Source: Ruminococcaceae bacterium AB4001 (lineage in GTDB: Bacteria > Bacillota > Clostridia > Saccharofermentanales > Saccharofermentanaceae). From it: 64,000 nt of DNA. How positions within the stretch are numbered: the stretch's first letter is position 1; every line of letters begins with the position of its first letter. Location of the stretch: NCBI GenBank assembly GCA_000621765.1, contig JHXJ01000006.1, positions 62,001 to 126,000 of the forward strand, read 5' to 3'. Below the pieces are notes generated by a model. That model searched no databases. It was not told the origin of the DNA and worked only from the letters and a program-made list of their open reading frames with translations. This document shows, one piece after another, positions 1-8,333 of this stretch. Made by a program: the position numbers and the translations under genes.

Positions 1-537
1 TATGTAAGCAACAGCAATATAGGACTGAGTGATCTCCGGTATCTGAAGATGCTTCACATCAATTTCAACGGCGACTATCAGGTTGGCGAGATGATCGTAA
101 ACAAGAGCGTCGCAGGCGAAGTTTTGGAAGTTTTCGAGATCCTTTGCGCTGAAGGATATCAGATCTATTCGATGTATCTTATCGATGATTTCTGGGCAGG
201 GGACGGTGAGTCATCTGACTGGTACTCTATCGAAGCGAATAACACATCGGCTTTCTGCTACCGTCCCGCCACGGGATCGGGAAATCTGTCTAAGCATGCC
301 CTGGGCAGAGCCATCGACATAAATCCCCAGCAGAATCCTTACGTCACATACAATTCCGATGGAAGCCCCAAATACTCGCATGATAATGCTTCAGACTACG
401 TCAGCGGAAGATCATCCGATACTCCGCATGTTATAACGACGTCTGACAGAGCTTATGAACTCCTGACCGACCGCGGATGGACATGGGGCGGCAGCTGGTC
501 AAGTCCTAAGGATTATCAGCATTTTCAGAAGAACTGA
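1..537 (+). CDS. M15-family D,D-carboxypeptidase/endopeptidase-like protein (5' end outside window)
   Basis: The frame is open from base 1 with no stop upstream, so this is the C-terminal 178 residues of a longer protein. It has the zinc-site signature of the M15 (VanY/VanX/M15C) peptidases: SKHALGRAIDIN, which gives the first His and the Asp, and a terminal DYQHF, which gives the last His. Members trim peptidoglycan stem peptides or act as endolysin-like peptidases outside the membrane. The fragment contains the whole catalytic core. Any signal peptide or wall-binding part would lie upstream of the window. No clear terminator follows; the next promoter starts about 60 bp downstream. The family call is firm, the exact substrate is not. 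Confidence 0.85.
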   Translation, partial: YVSNSNIGLSDLRYLKMLHINFNGDYQVGEMIVNKSVAGEVLEVFEILCAEGYQIYSMYLIDDFWAGDGESSDWYSIEANNTSAFCYRPATGSGNLSKHALGRAIDINPQQNPYVTYNSDGSPKYSHDNASDYVSGRSSDTPHVITTSDRAYELLTDRGWTWGGSWSSPKDYQHFQKN

Positions 538-594
538 TTGTTTGAAAAATCTGTTCTGCAATTGTTTTCAGAAACTGTGGCAAATGAAAGACAA

Positions 595-623
595 TTGACT
601 ATTTGATTTTCACTTGATAATAT
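595..623 (+). promoter_or_regulatory. Promoter of the DeoR gene, possibly giving a leaderless mRNA
   Basis: TTGACT at 595-600, a 17-bp spacer and TAATAT at 618-623. The predicted start of transcription falls at about 629-631, on the ATG at 631. An inverted pair CAATTGT (559-565) / ACAATTG (591-597) overlaps the -35 and could be an autoregulatory operator. Confidence 0.6.
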
Positions 624-630
624 CTTGGAG

Positions 631-1407
631 ATGAATATTCCTGATAGAAGAAAACAGATCCTGGACATACTTGAGGAAGAGGGCGAGATCAATACGACAG
701 CTCTCTCGGCCAGACTTGGCGTTACAGGAGCGACCATCAGAACTGATATCAGAGCGCTTGAAAGAGACGGCGCGATAATCAGATTTCACGGCGGAATCAA
801 GCTCCCTCACAAGATGTCTTCATACAGCGGCGAGAACTATATGGTCAGAGCCGTTACCCACGTCGATCTGAAGAATGCGATAGGTGCAAAAGCCGCAACA
901 CTTGTCGGCAACGGGAATACCATCTTCATGGATGCGAGTTCAACTACTTTTCACATGATTCCATATCTGAAAAAGGCGAAAGACGTTACCGTCATTACCA
1001 ACGGTATCCATACTGCCATGGAGCTTCAGAGGAACAGCAACTTCAAATCTATCATCATTCTGGGAGGCATGCTGCGTCCGCATTCCGGTGCGATCGAAGG
1101 TCTTTCTTCCAAGGAAATGATAGGCAGGCTTTCAGCTGAGTTTTATTTCGTATCGGGCAACGGTTTTTCTGCCGAGTCCGGACTTTCAGGTGATAATTTT
1201 TTCGAGCTCGAGCTTAAGAGGCTCTGCGCGGACCGTGCGAAAAAGATCGTTGCACTGATCGACTCCACTAAGCTCGGTGCAGATTCGGCTTCTTCGTTTA
1301 TTCCCGCTGACAGGATCGACTACCTTGTCACTGATTCGGGCGCTTCTCCCGAGAGCGTTGCTCTTTGCCGTGCCAAGGGTATCGAAGTCCTCATTGGAGA
1401 AGTCTGA
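631..1407 (+). CDS. DeoR/GlpR-family transcriptional regulator
   Basis: 258 residues, the usual length of the family. Residues 1-55 form the DeoR winged helix-turn-helix (RRKQILDILEEEGEI, then ARLGVTGATIRTDIRALE). Residues about 75-235 are the DeoRC sugar-phosphate sensor fold, with the typical GNTIFMDASST and VITNG stretches. Such proteins repress sugar-phosphate catabolic genes and are released by a phosphorylated sugar. The ATG at 631 is chosen over an in-frame TTG at 625 because the promoter -10 ends only 7 bp upstream and no spaced Shine-Dalgarno exists. The gene precedes a sialate-esterase-like gene, which may hint at amino-sugar metabolism, but that is inference. Confidence 0.88.
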   Translation: MNIPDRRKQILDILEEEGEINTTALSARLGVTGATIRTDIRALERDGAIIRFHGGIKLPHKMSSYSGENYMVRAVTHVDLKNAIGAKAATLVGNGNTIFMDASSTTFHMIPYLKKAKDVTVITNGIHTAMELQRNSNFKSIIILGGMLRPHSGAIEGLSSKEMIGRLSAEFYFVSGNGFSAESGLSGDNFFELELKRLCADRAKKIVALIDSTKLGADSASSFIPADRIDYLVTDSGASPESVALCRAKGIEVLIGEV

Positions 1408-1448
1408 TTTCAAAATCGTTAAAATTTTTTATTTTCTTTCTTTTAATG

Positions 1449-1454
1449 TATAAT
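1449..1454 (+). promoter_or_regulatory. Probable -10 box for the 1495 gene
   Basis: A perfect TATAAT lies 41 bp before the ATG at 1495 in an AT-rich gap. The -35 region (T-run around 1426-1431) is weak. Confidence 0.45.
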
Positions 1455-1494
1455 GTTCGGATGAAGAAATTCTTGCTTAACTGAGGTTAGACAG

Positions 1495-3753
1495 ATGCAG
1501 ATCAATCCGATTATTTTACCCAGCTGGCTTACCGCCAAGTGTGTTTTCCAGCAGGGCGTTGAACTCAAGATCGAAGGAGTAGCCGCACCCAGTGCGACAG
1601 TTACGCTCGAGATAGTCAAGGATCCTACTGACGGAAGAAAGGTCAGTAAGCTCGATACCGACTACGGTGTTATCTTAAGCCGTGAAGTCACTACTTCTTC
1701 CAAGGGAAGATTCAGTTTTACGATCCCGCCTTACAAGGCATCGGGAGACGCATACACGTTTACGTTCAAGTGCCTTACCGACCAGACTGTATTGACAGAT
1801 ATCAGATGCGGCGATGTCTGGGTTTTCCTCGGATCGGATTTCCTCTCGATCCCGATGAAAGAGGCGAATGCCACAAAAGCTCCTCTCAAGCGCAAGGTCA
1901 TGAACTATCTGAGATTCTTCTCGCCCGCAAGATCCGGACTTGAAGAAGGCGAGGAAGTCTATCCCGCTGAGGACAAGACGCATTTTAAGAATGCCGAGTG
2001 GATTAAGGTTACCGAGACAGCGCGTCTTGCTGATGTTTCATCTTCAGCGTTTGCATTTGCATACCGTTTAAGTGACCAGATATCCTATCCTGTCGGCGTT
2101 GTCGACCTTTCATATGACGACTCTACGATCCTTAACTGGATCGCTCCTTTCGCGATGGACAGAGTCGAAGCATTGAAGGACGTACTCGAATCCATGGGTC
2201 TTTACCTCGATAAGGAAGGTTATGAGAAGCTTCTTTGGATCGACGAGAGAAAGAAGAAGGTCGTCGAGCTCAAGGAAGAGTTCCAGAAGACAAAGGAAAT
2301 CGGTGATATCGACATCGAGATGCAGGACCAGCTCAAGATGCTCGAGGGCAAGGATCCTGATGACATCCAGCCGCTGGATATCGACTTCCCGACATCCGGT
2401 GACAGCTCCATGAATGAGGCTAAGGGACATAAGGAGAACATCTCTTTCTCTTCTGCAAGCCAGCTCGATTTCAACATGATCCCCGAGAAAAAGGAGAATC
2501 CCGGCAAGCTCAGTGAGGAAGATGAGAAGAAATTCATTCTTCCCAAGTTCAGAATGTCGACTCTTTACAGAACAAAGCTTGTTCCCCTTAAGAATCTTGC
2601 GGTCAGAGGTTTCTGCTTCTCGCCTGATAAGGGAGAGCTGCTTTACGAGAGATACGACCTGTTCCTTATGGGACTTCTCACGACTCTTGCTGAAGTATTC
2701 GAACCCAAGGAAGTTTACGACGATTCGCTCATGCCTTCGATACTCTTCGTAACGATGCATCCGGACGATGTCGACTTTAATAATCCGTACAGCGTTCTCG
2801 AATTCAACGAGAACTTTACGGCATTCACAAAGCTCCTCAGCATGCCTTCCGGTATCGTAAGCATGCACGACATGCTCCTGCCTGATAAGACGATCAGTTT
2901 TATTCTCGGATTAAGACTTGCGACCATCGCTCTGGGCACGCATTTCTCACCGAAGATGAGCAAGTCTTCACCTGAGCCCAACGATATCGAGATCGCAGGA
3001 AACAAGAGGATAATCAAGTTCAGCAATTTGGGTTCCGGACTTAATATCCAGGATGCAAGCGGCGAGATCACAGGTTTTGCCATTGCAGGCGAGGACCGTA
3101 TCTTCTATCCGGCCCACGCGAAGAGCCTTTACGGTATGTGCGTAATGGTTTGGCGCGATGACGTCGAAGATCCCCAGTCGATCACATATGGCTTCACGCC
3201 TTTCCCGCATGACGCGACACTTAAGAACGGTGAAGATCTCCCGATCCTGCCTTTCAGATTCGACAGGGATCCTGCATATTTCGCACCGGATCTGAGCTTC
3301 ACTCACTGTGACTGCCTTGAGTTTGTCGGAAAGAGGACTCCTGAGTCTGAATTCGAGACACTCGAGATCTACAGGACATTCAAGGGCAAGGGCATCATCT
3401 CGCAGGATAACATCCATAAGCTTACCGGCAGCGCATCTCTGCGCATCCGTTATGAGACGGACAAGTCGCTTTACGGCTTTGAGCCCTGTCTTGAGTATGC
3501 TTCTCTCTTCTCGCCGATCGAGATCTACGGAAGATCAAGGATACAGCTTTCCGTTTTCAATCCGGATCAGAAGAAGAAGAAACTGATAGTCGAGGATTTC
3601 GGTGAGGCCGAGATCCGCCAGCAGCTTACCTGGCAGACGATCACGCTTGATTATTCCGAGGACGGACCTATCAAGCTCAACAGTCTCAGGATCTATATCG
3701 AAGACAAAGAACGCAACGGCGAGATCTACATTGACGCGATAAATTTTATCTGA
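1495..3753 (+). CDS. Sialate O-acetylesterase-like protein without the catalytic serine
   Basis: 752 residues, no signal peptide, so probably cytoplasmic. The N-terminus follows the sialate O-acetylesterase (SASA) plan: an Ig-like beta domain (LPSWLTAKCVFQQGVELKI) leading into CGDVWVFLGSDFL at residues 105-117, which lines up with the family motif GDVWLCSGQSNM. Later FAFAYRLSDQISYPVGVVDLSYDDS matches the family stretch FGREL..PVGLI..SWGG. The nucleophile serine of GQSN is replaced by Asp115 and no closing Asp-His motif is seen. Residues about 250-340 are charged and helical. The C-terminal 150 residues look like a beta-sandwich carbohydrate-binding domain. The protein may be a sugar-binding pseudoenzyme. 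It sits 15 bp before an AraC regulator gene. Confidence 0.6.
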   Translation: MQINPIILPSWLTAKCVFQQGVELKIEGVAAPSATVTLEIVKDPTDGRKVSKLDTDYGVILSREVTTSSKGRFSFTIPPYKASGDAYTFTFKCLTDQTVLTDIRCGDVWVFLGSDFLSIPMKEANATKAPLKRKVMNYLRFFSPARSGLEEGEEVYPAEDKTHFKNAEWIKVTETARLADVSSSAFAFAYRLSDQISYPVGVVDLSYDDSTILNWIAPFAMDRVEALKDVLESMGLYLDKEGYEKLLWIDERKKKVVELKEEFQKTKEIGDIDIEMQDQLKMLEGKDPDDIQPLDIDFPTSGDSSMNEAKGHKENISFSSASQLDFNMIPEKKENPGKLSEEDEKKFILPKFRMSTLYRTKLVPLKNLAVRGFCFSPDKGELLYERYDLFLMGLLTTLAEVFEPKEVYDDSLMPSILFVTMHPDDVDFNNPYSVLEFNENFTAFTKLLSMPSGIVSMHDMLLPDKTISFILGLRLATIALGTHFSPKMSKSSPEPNDIEIAGNKRIIKFSNLGSGLNIQDASGEITGFAIAGEDRIFYPAHAKSLYGMCVMVWRDDVEDPQSITYGFTPFPHDATLKNGEDLPILPFRFDRDPAYFAPDLSFTHCDCLEFVGKRTPESEFETLEIYRTFKGKGIISQDNIHKLTGSASLRIRYETDKSLYGFEPCLEYASLFSPIEIYGRSRIQLSVFNPDQKKKKLIVEDFGEAEIRQQLTWQTITLDYSEDGPIKLNSLRIYIEDKERNGEIYIDAINFI

Positions 3754-3768
3754 AAAGAGGACCATTAA

Positions 3769-4764
3769 ATGAGCAACAAGCTTCTTTCTGCAATCGAGGA
3801 TGATGTCTTCTTATCCGAGGGCTCGGTTCCGATAGTAATCGAAGGTCTGGAGCACTCTTACGATACCAAGGATTCACTTCCGGATGAGAGCATGCACAAT
3901 TCACATGAACTCATGTATCTGAGAGAGGGCAAGATCGAACTTGTTGTTGGAAACGAGACTGTGCCGCTCTCGAAAGGAGCGGTAGTCGTCATCAGACCTC
4001 TCGTAAGGCATAAGCTGGTGATCAAGAGCGGAAAAGCAGACATGCTCAATCTGTATTTCGGATTCATTCACGATACATCAGATCTTGAGATCACAAGAGA
4101 GTCGCAGAAGACAAACAAGAATGCTCAGAAGCAGAGCAACAGCGCTGGACCGAGCGTATCGATCCCGGGTTCTCTTGCAAAGATCTCTCTTGAGAGTTTC
4201 CTTAAGTTTGCCGATCTCGGTATCACTGAGGACAATGACATCACAAGACAGTCTTTCTTTGTCATCAAAGGCGGGGAAAAGAAGGACATCAACCAGCTTG
4301 CCGAGCGTATCGTTCAGGAAGATTCCGAGAACAGATATGCAAAGGACCTTATGGTCCATACATTAACGGTAGAGCTCATGATAATCCTCTCAAGAGCATT
4401 GAGGGGTGAATGGGAAGAAAACCTCAGGGTTAAGAACGGAAAAGCCAAGGAACTCGTAGCCATTGCGAAGCAGTACATGGATGAGAATTTCGATCAGGGA
4501 ATTACCGTTTCCGAGGCAGCGGCTTATGTATTCTTAAGCCAGGGATATTTTACCCGCGCTTTCCGCGATGAGACCGGCGTCAGCCCGATGAACTATCTGA
4601 TGAAGAAGAGGATAGAGAAGGCCTGCAAGCTCCTGCAGAATAACGAGATCAAGGTTTCTGCGATCTCATTGCAGTCAGGCTTCTCATCACCGCAGAGGTT
4701 CAATGTAGCTTTCCGCAAGCAGATGGGCATGACACCCATGGAATACCGCAAAAAGTATCTTTGA
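3769..4764 (+). CDS. AraC-family regulator with N-terminal cupin
   Basis: 331 residues. Residues about 40-100 form a cupin-like ligand domain (HELMYLREGKIELVVGNETV). A polar linker rich in Asn, Gln and Ser follows around residues 110-135. The C-terminal 100 residues carry the double helix-turn-helix of AraC/XylS proteins, including VSPMNYLMKKRIEKACKLL and GFSSPQRFNVAFRKQMGMTP. Regulators of this layout usually activate carbohydrate-use genes. An AAGAGGA ribosome site precedes the ATG. The gene is 15 bp after the esterase-like gene and 19 bp before folE, so the three are probably cotranscribed even though folate synthesis is not an obvious target. Confidence 0.9.
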   Translation: MSNKLLSAIEDDVFLSEGSVPIVIEGLEHSYDTKDSLPDESMHNSHELMYLREGKIELVVGNETVPLSKGAVVVIRPLVRHKLVIKSGKADMLNLYFGFIHDTSDLEITRESQKTNKNAQKQSNSAGPSVSIPGSLAKISLESFLKFADLGITEDNDITRQSFFVIKGGEKKDINQLAERIVQEDSENRYAKDLMVHTLTVELMIILSRALRGEWEENLRVKNGKAKELVAIAKQYMDENFDQGITVSEAAAYVFLSQGYFTRAFRDETGVSPMNYLMKKRIEKACKLLQNNEIKVSAISLQSGFSSPQRFNVAFRKQMGMTPMEYRKKYL

Positions 4765-4783
4765 GGGATAAGGAGATAAACGG

Positions 4784-5407
4784 ATGTACGATTACGCAAA
4801 TGACAGTTCGATACCTGAGGAGAGCCGTAAGAACATGGATCTTCCCAGGATCGAGAATGCTGTAAGGGAGATCCTTGAAGCAATCGGTGAAGATCCAAAC
4901 AGGGAAGGACTTCAGGAGACTCCGCAAAGAGTCGCAAGGATGTATGCCGAGGTTTTCGCAGGCCTTCACAGGGATATAAGCAAGGACATCAAAGTCTTCC
5001 ATGGCGAAGGCAATGACGAGATGATACTGATAGGTGATATCCCGTTCTATTCGATGTGCGAACATCACCTTCTGCCGTTCCATGGAAAAGCCCATGTCGT
5101 TTATATTCCGAGAGACGGCAAGATCTTCGGTCTTTCAAAAGTCGCAAGGATCGTCGATACGCTTTCGAGAAAGCCCCAGCTTCAGGAGAAACTTACGTCA
5201 GAGATAGCTGATGCGATCGAAGAAGCGGTTGATGCGAGATCGGTCTGCGTTGTGCTTGAAGCAGAGCATCTCTGCATGACCATGAGAGGCATAAGGAAAC
5301 CCGGTTCTAAGACAGTTACTTCCGCAATGAGAGGCGGATGCAGATCCGACATAAGGACAAGGAATGAAGCACTCGCCCTGATCAACAGACAGCGCGCGGG
5401 TCTCTAA
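4784..5407 (+). CDS. folE: GTP cyclohydrolase I
   Basis: 207 residues. It converts GTP to 7,8-dihydroneopterin triphosphate, the first step of folate synthesis. The zinc and catalytic residues are visible in [21 protein letters not shown], and the C-terminal block [20 protein letters not shown] is complete, with the third zinc Cys. AAGGAG at 4770-4775 is well placed for the ATG at 4784. folP follows 16 bp later, then the folB-folK fusion, so this is the head of a compact folate operon. The residue set is that of a normal zinc-dependent type I enzyme. Confidence 0.97.
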   Translation: MYDYANDSSIPEESRKNMDLPRIENAVREILEAIGEDPNREGLQETPQRVARMYAEVFAGLHRDISKDIKVFHGEGNDEMILIGDIPFYSMCEHHLLPFHGKAHVVYIPRDGKIFGLSKVARIVDTLSRKPQLQEKLTSEIADAIEEAVDARSVCVVLEAEHLCMTMRGIRKPGSKTVTSAMRGGCRSDIRTRNEALALINRQRAGL

Positions 5408-5423
5408 GGGAGATAATAGATTC

Positions 5424-6302
5424 ATGAATTCTACCGACGGAAGATTTACAGGTATTTACAAGTGTGGTAACCGCACACTCGAGTTCGGTAAAAAGACGCT
5501 CGTAATGGGCATCCTTAATCTGACACCGGACTCTTTTTCGGATGGCGGAAAATACAATAACGTTGATGCTGCAGTAGACAGATGCGCTGTCATGATCAAT
5601 GAAGGTGCTGACTGTATCGACATCGGCGCTGAAGCCACAGGTCCCAATGCCGTTCCGATTACAGCAGAAGAAGAGATCGAAAGACTTCTTCCTTCACTGG
5701 AGGCCATCAGAAACCGTTTTGATATTCCGCTTTCAGTCGACACTTTCAAGTCAGAGACTGCGGCTAAAGCAATAACCGCAGGTGCCGACATAATCAATGA
5801 CATTACAGGTTTTTTAGGCGATCCTGATATGGCTAAGATCGTAGCCGATAACGGAGCCGGATGCATTCTGATGTTCAACTGCAGGACCAAGGGCGATCCG
5901 TTCCCTTATGTTGAGACCATCAGCAGACGCGCTGTCAGGGAACTTACCGAAAGCATCAAAATAGCCAGGAAAGCCGGCATTGCGGATAACATGATCATGA
6001 CCGATCCGGGAATCGGATTCGGAACTACCAGGATACAGGACGCAGAGCTTACGTCAGCTCTTCTCTCGCTCGGCATGCAGGGCAAGCACCCTGTTCTTTA
6101 TGCCGCATCCAGAAAGAGATATGCAAGGCTCTTTGCAGGCGGCGACCAGGCAACTGAGGCACAGCTCGATTACGCCACGGCAGGTCTTTCTTTCACGGCT
6201 GCTTCCGTAGGCGCATCTATCGTAAGGGTCCATAACGTTGCCGCAACGAGAATGGCGCTCAGATCTTTTGACGAATCATTCTACGCGTTCGCAAACTTCT
6301 GA
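5424..6302 (+). CDS. folP: Dihydropteroate synthase
   Basis: 292 residues. It joins 6-hydroxymethyl-dihydropterin pyrophosphate to p-aminobenzoate in the cytosol and is the sulfonamide target. The signature loops are present: MGILNLTPDSFSDGGKY near residue 30, SVDTFKSETAAKAI near residue 110, DIINDITG, DPGIGFG, and RVHNVAATR at the end of the barrel (the family more often has RVHDV). GGGAGATAA supplies the ribosome site. The gene sits between folE and the folB-folK fusion with short gaps. Confidence 0.97.
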   Translation: MNSTDGRFTGIYKCGNRTLEFGKKTLVMGILNLTPDSFSDGGKYNNVDAAVDRCAVMINEGADCIDIGAEATGPNAVPITAEEEIERLLPSLEAIRNRFDIPLSVDTFKSETAAKAITAGADIINDITGFLGDPDMAKIVADNGAGCILMFNCRTKGDPFPYVETISRRAVRELTESIKIARKAGIADNMIMTDPGIGFGTTRIQDAELTSALLSLGMQGKHPVLYAASRKRYARLFAGGDQATEAQLDYATAGLSFTAASVGASIVRVHNVAATRMALRSFDESFYAFANF

Positions 6303-6323
6303 TTTTCGAAAGGAATTAACGAA

Positions 6324-7136
6324 TTGGATAAGATCACTCTCTCGAAAATGGAATTCGAAGGACATACCGGCTGTCTCGACTTTGAGAAGGCCGACGGTCA
6401 GAAGTTCATCGTGACTCTCGTCCTTTATGTCGAAAGGATCAAAGGGTGCTACACGGATGACCTGAAAGATACTGTCGATTACGCGCATATCTATGAGATC
6501 ACCAAGGATATCGTTACTGAAGACAGCGGTAACCTCATAGAGTGCCTTGCACAGAAGATATCAGACGGTGTCCTCAAAGCAGATAAACGCATCGCAAAAG
6601 TAAGCGTCACAGTCTCAAAACCCGAAGCTCCGGTAAAGGGTATCTTTGAGGCCATGGAAGTCACTATCGAGAGAAGGCGCAAGGAGTTTGTCATTCTCTC
6701 TTTGGGAAGCAACATGGGTGACCGCGAGGCCAATATCCATGCCGCTGAAGAGGCATTGAGGAACATTCCGGGTACTGAAGGTTTCGAGTATGCTTCGATC
6801 TACGAGACGGAGCCTGTGGGATTGGAAGACCAGCCGTATTTCCTGAATACATGCGTAGGTTTCTATACCGATGTCGGACCTTTCGAACTGCTCGAAAAGA
6901 TCCACGTTATCGAGAATGAACTTTTAAGGAAAAGGGAAGTCCGCTGGGGCCCCAGAACGATCGACATAGACATCATTTTCTATGGCGATGAAGTGATAAT
7001 GACAGACCAACTTACGATACCCCATCCGAGGTGGTATTTAAGGTCGTTTGTCACGGTCCCTTTGAGGGAACTTCGGGATGTGGGACAGGATCATCCGGAT
7101 GACAAAGAAGTGTCCCTATATCGGAAGCGCGGATAA
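6324..7136 (+). CDS. folK: Bifunctional dihydroneopterin aldolase / HPPK
   Basis: 270 residues with two enzymes in one chain. Residues 1-115 are a FolB-type dihydroneopterin aldolase (MEFEGHTGCLDFEKADGQKF, DTVDYAHIYE, LIECLAQKISD). Residues about 118-255 are 6-hydroxymethyl-dihydropterin pyrophosphokinase (LSLGSNMGDREANI, YETEPVGLEDQPYFLN, WGPRTIDIDIIFYG, IPHPRW). Together they carry dihydroneopterin to the pyrophosphate used by FolP just upstream. The start is a TTG at 6324, supported by AAAGGA about 10 bp upstream. The C-terminal tail ends in a basic, low-similarity stretch. No folC or folA is seen in the window. Confidence 0.95.
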   Translation: MDKITLSKMEFEGHTGCLDFEKADGQKFIVTLVLYVERIKGCYTDDLKDTVDYAHIYEITKDIVTEDSGNLIECLAQKISDGVLKADKRIAKVSVTVSKPEAPVKGIFEAMEVTIERRRKEFVILSLGSNMGDREANIHAAEEALRNIPGTEGFEYASIYETEPVGLEDQPYFLNTCVGFYTDVGPFELLEKIHVIENELLRKREVRWGPRTIDIDIIFYGDEVIMTDQLTIPHPRWYLRSFVTVPLRELRDVGQDHPDDKEVSLYRKRG

Positions 7137-7165
7137 TTGAGTTATCGGAAGTCAGAGTTTATAAT
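7137..7165 (+). promoter_or_regulatory. Promoter for the 7198-tmk-holB-ricT operon
   Basis: TTGAGT at 7137-7142, directly after the folB-folK stop codon, a 17-bp spacer, and a perfect TATAAT at 7160-7165. This separates the folate operon from the next one. Confidence 0.7.
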
Positions 7166-7197
7166 TAAGCGTCATATAAGAACAGATGGAGGATTTT

Positions 7198-7710
7198 ATG
7201 TCAGAAAACAATTCGGGCGCGGGAGTTCAGCAGCAGGACAATCGCAATAGCGAACAGAATAAGGAAAAGCGCCAGAGATTTGACCCTTCCAAGCAGGATG
7301 CCGGCAAGAGCAGAGGCCGCAACCAGGGTCACAGAAGAAGAAATAACGGCCAGAGACAGGGCGGATACGATAAAAGACGTGATAACGGCGAGAACCAGGG
7401 CGAGGGTAACAAGCCCCGTGAGCGCAATTTCAACCGCGACAGACAGGGCGGCCGTGATCAGAATAAGCAGAAGCGCGACCAGAACCGCGATCAGAACCGT
7501 GAGCAGAATCAGGGTAATGACAAGCGCAACCAGCCGTTCGGACAGTCTCCTGCTCCCAAGAAGAGCAAGCGCCAGAGAGAACTCGGTGAAGAGGTTGCAA
7601 AGAATGTCAAGAAGGTTGAGACCATCGAAGACATCAGAAGTGATAACGCAAGAATAACCAAAGAGATATATCTCGAGATAGCATCTCTTAAGAACATAAA
7701 CCTCAACTGA
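7198..7710 (+). CDS. Disordered Arg/Gln/Asn/Gly-rich basic protein
   Basis: 170 residues. The start at 7198 is preferred over the in-frame ATG at 7186 because GGAGG (7188-7192) sits 5 bp before it. Residues about 15-125 are low complexity, made of Arg, Gln, Asn, Asp, Gly and Lys, with repeated DQNRDQNR-type units and RGG-like patches. The last 40 residues look like an ordered helix (KKVETIEDIRSDNARITKEI). The composition suggests RNA or DNA binding, as in RGG-box tails, but no family was recognised. The stop codon overlaps the tmk start, so it is translationally coupled to the replication and translation genes downstream. Confidence 0.75.
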   Translation: MSENNSGAGVQQQDNRNSEQNKEKRQRFDPSKQDAGKSRGRNQGHRRRNNGQRQGGYDKRRDNGENQGEGNKPRERNFNRDRQGGRDQNKQKRDQNRDQNREQNQGNDKRNQPFGQSPAPKKSKRQRELGEEVAKNVKKVETIEDIRSDNARITKEIYLEIASLKNINLN

Positions 7711-8333
7711 TGATGAAGGGTCTGTTTATCACGTTTGAGGGCATTGACGGGTGCGGAAAGAGCACCCAGTGCGAACGCCTTAAAGAATACCTTAAGGACA
7801 ATGGCAGGGACTTTATCTTTGTAAGAGAACCCGGCGGCACTGAGATCGGTGAGCGCATCAGGGAGATCCTTCTCGACAAGAAGAATACCCAGATGACTCC
7901 AAGGACCGAACTCCTTTTATTTGAGGCCGCAAGAGCCCAGATAACCGATGAGGTAATAAGACCGGCTTTAGAAGAGGGCAAGATAGTCCTCTGTGACAGG
8001 TTCTTTGATTCCTCATCCGCATATCAGGGATGTGCCAGAGGCATGGGAATGGATTTTGTTGCAGGGCTCAATATGGCAGCCACAGGAGGCCTTAAGCCTG
8101 ATATCACTTTCTTTTTCGATATCAGCGCAGAAGAGGCTCTCGCAAGGCGCGGCAAGAGAGGCGAAGCATCAGACAGGATCGAACTCGCAGGCCTGAAGTT
8201 CCAGGAAGACGTCAGGAAAGGATATCTTGAACTTGCCGGAAACTCTGACGGACGAATAGTTACCGTTGATGCGATGCTCGGAATTGACGAGATCTTTGAA
8301 GTAATACTTGATACATTGAAAGGAAAGATCTGA
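7710..8333 (+). CDS. tmk: Thymidylate kinase
   Basis: 207 residues. It phosphorylates dTMP to dTDP in the cytosol. The P-loop is GIDGCGKST near residue 11, followed by the DRX motif in CDRFFDSSSAYQG and the lid region RRGKRGEASDRIE. The ATG at 7710 overlaps the TGA of the preceding gene; a second ATG follows at once at 7713, so the first residue is uncertain. The order tmk-holB-ricT is the standard Firmicute arrangement. Confidence 0.97.
   Translation: MMKGLFITFEGIDGCGKSTQCERLKEYLKDNGRDFIFVREPGGTEIGERIREILLDKKNTQMTPRTELLLFEAARAQITDEVIRPALEEGKIVLCDRFFDSSSAYQGCARGMGMDFVAGLNMAATGGLKPDITFFFDISAEEALARRGKRGEASDRIELAGLKFQEDVRKGYLELAGNSDGRIVTVDAMLGIDEIFEVILDTLKGKI

Noticed and set aside
2110-2868. 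Long antisense open frame (252 codons) inside the esterase-like gene
   Set aside because: It is a shadow of the real gene: no ribosome site, odd composition, and the plus-strand frame matches a known family.
4764-4784. Riboswitch in front of folE
   Set aside because: Only a 19-bp gap with a ribosome site is present.
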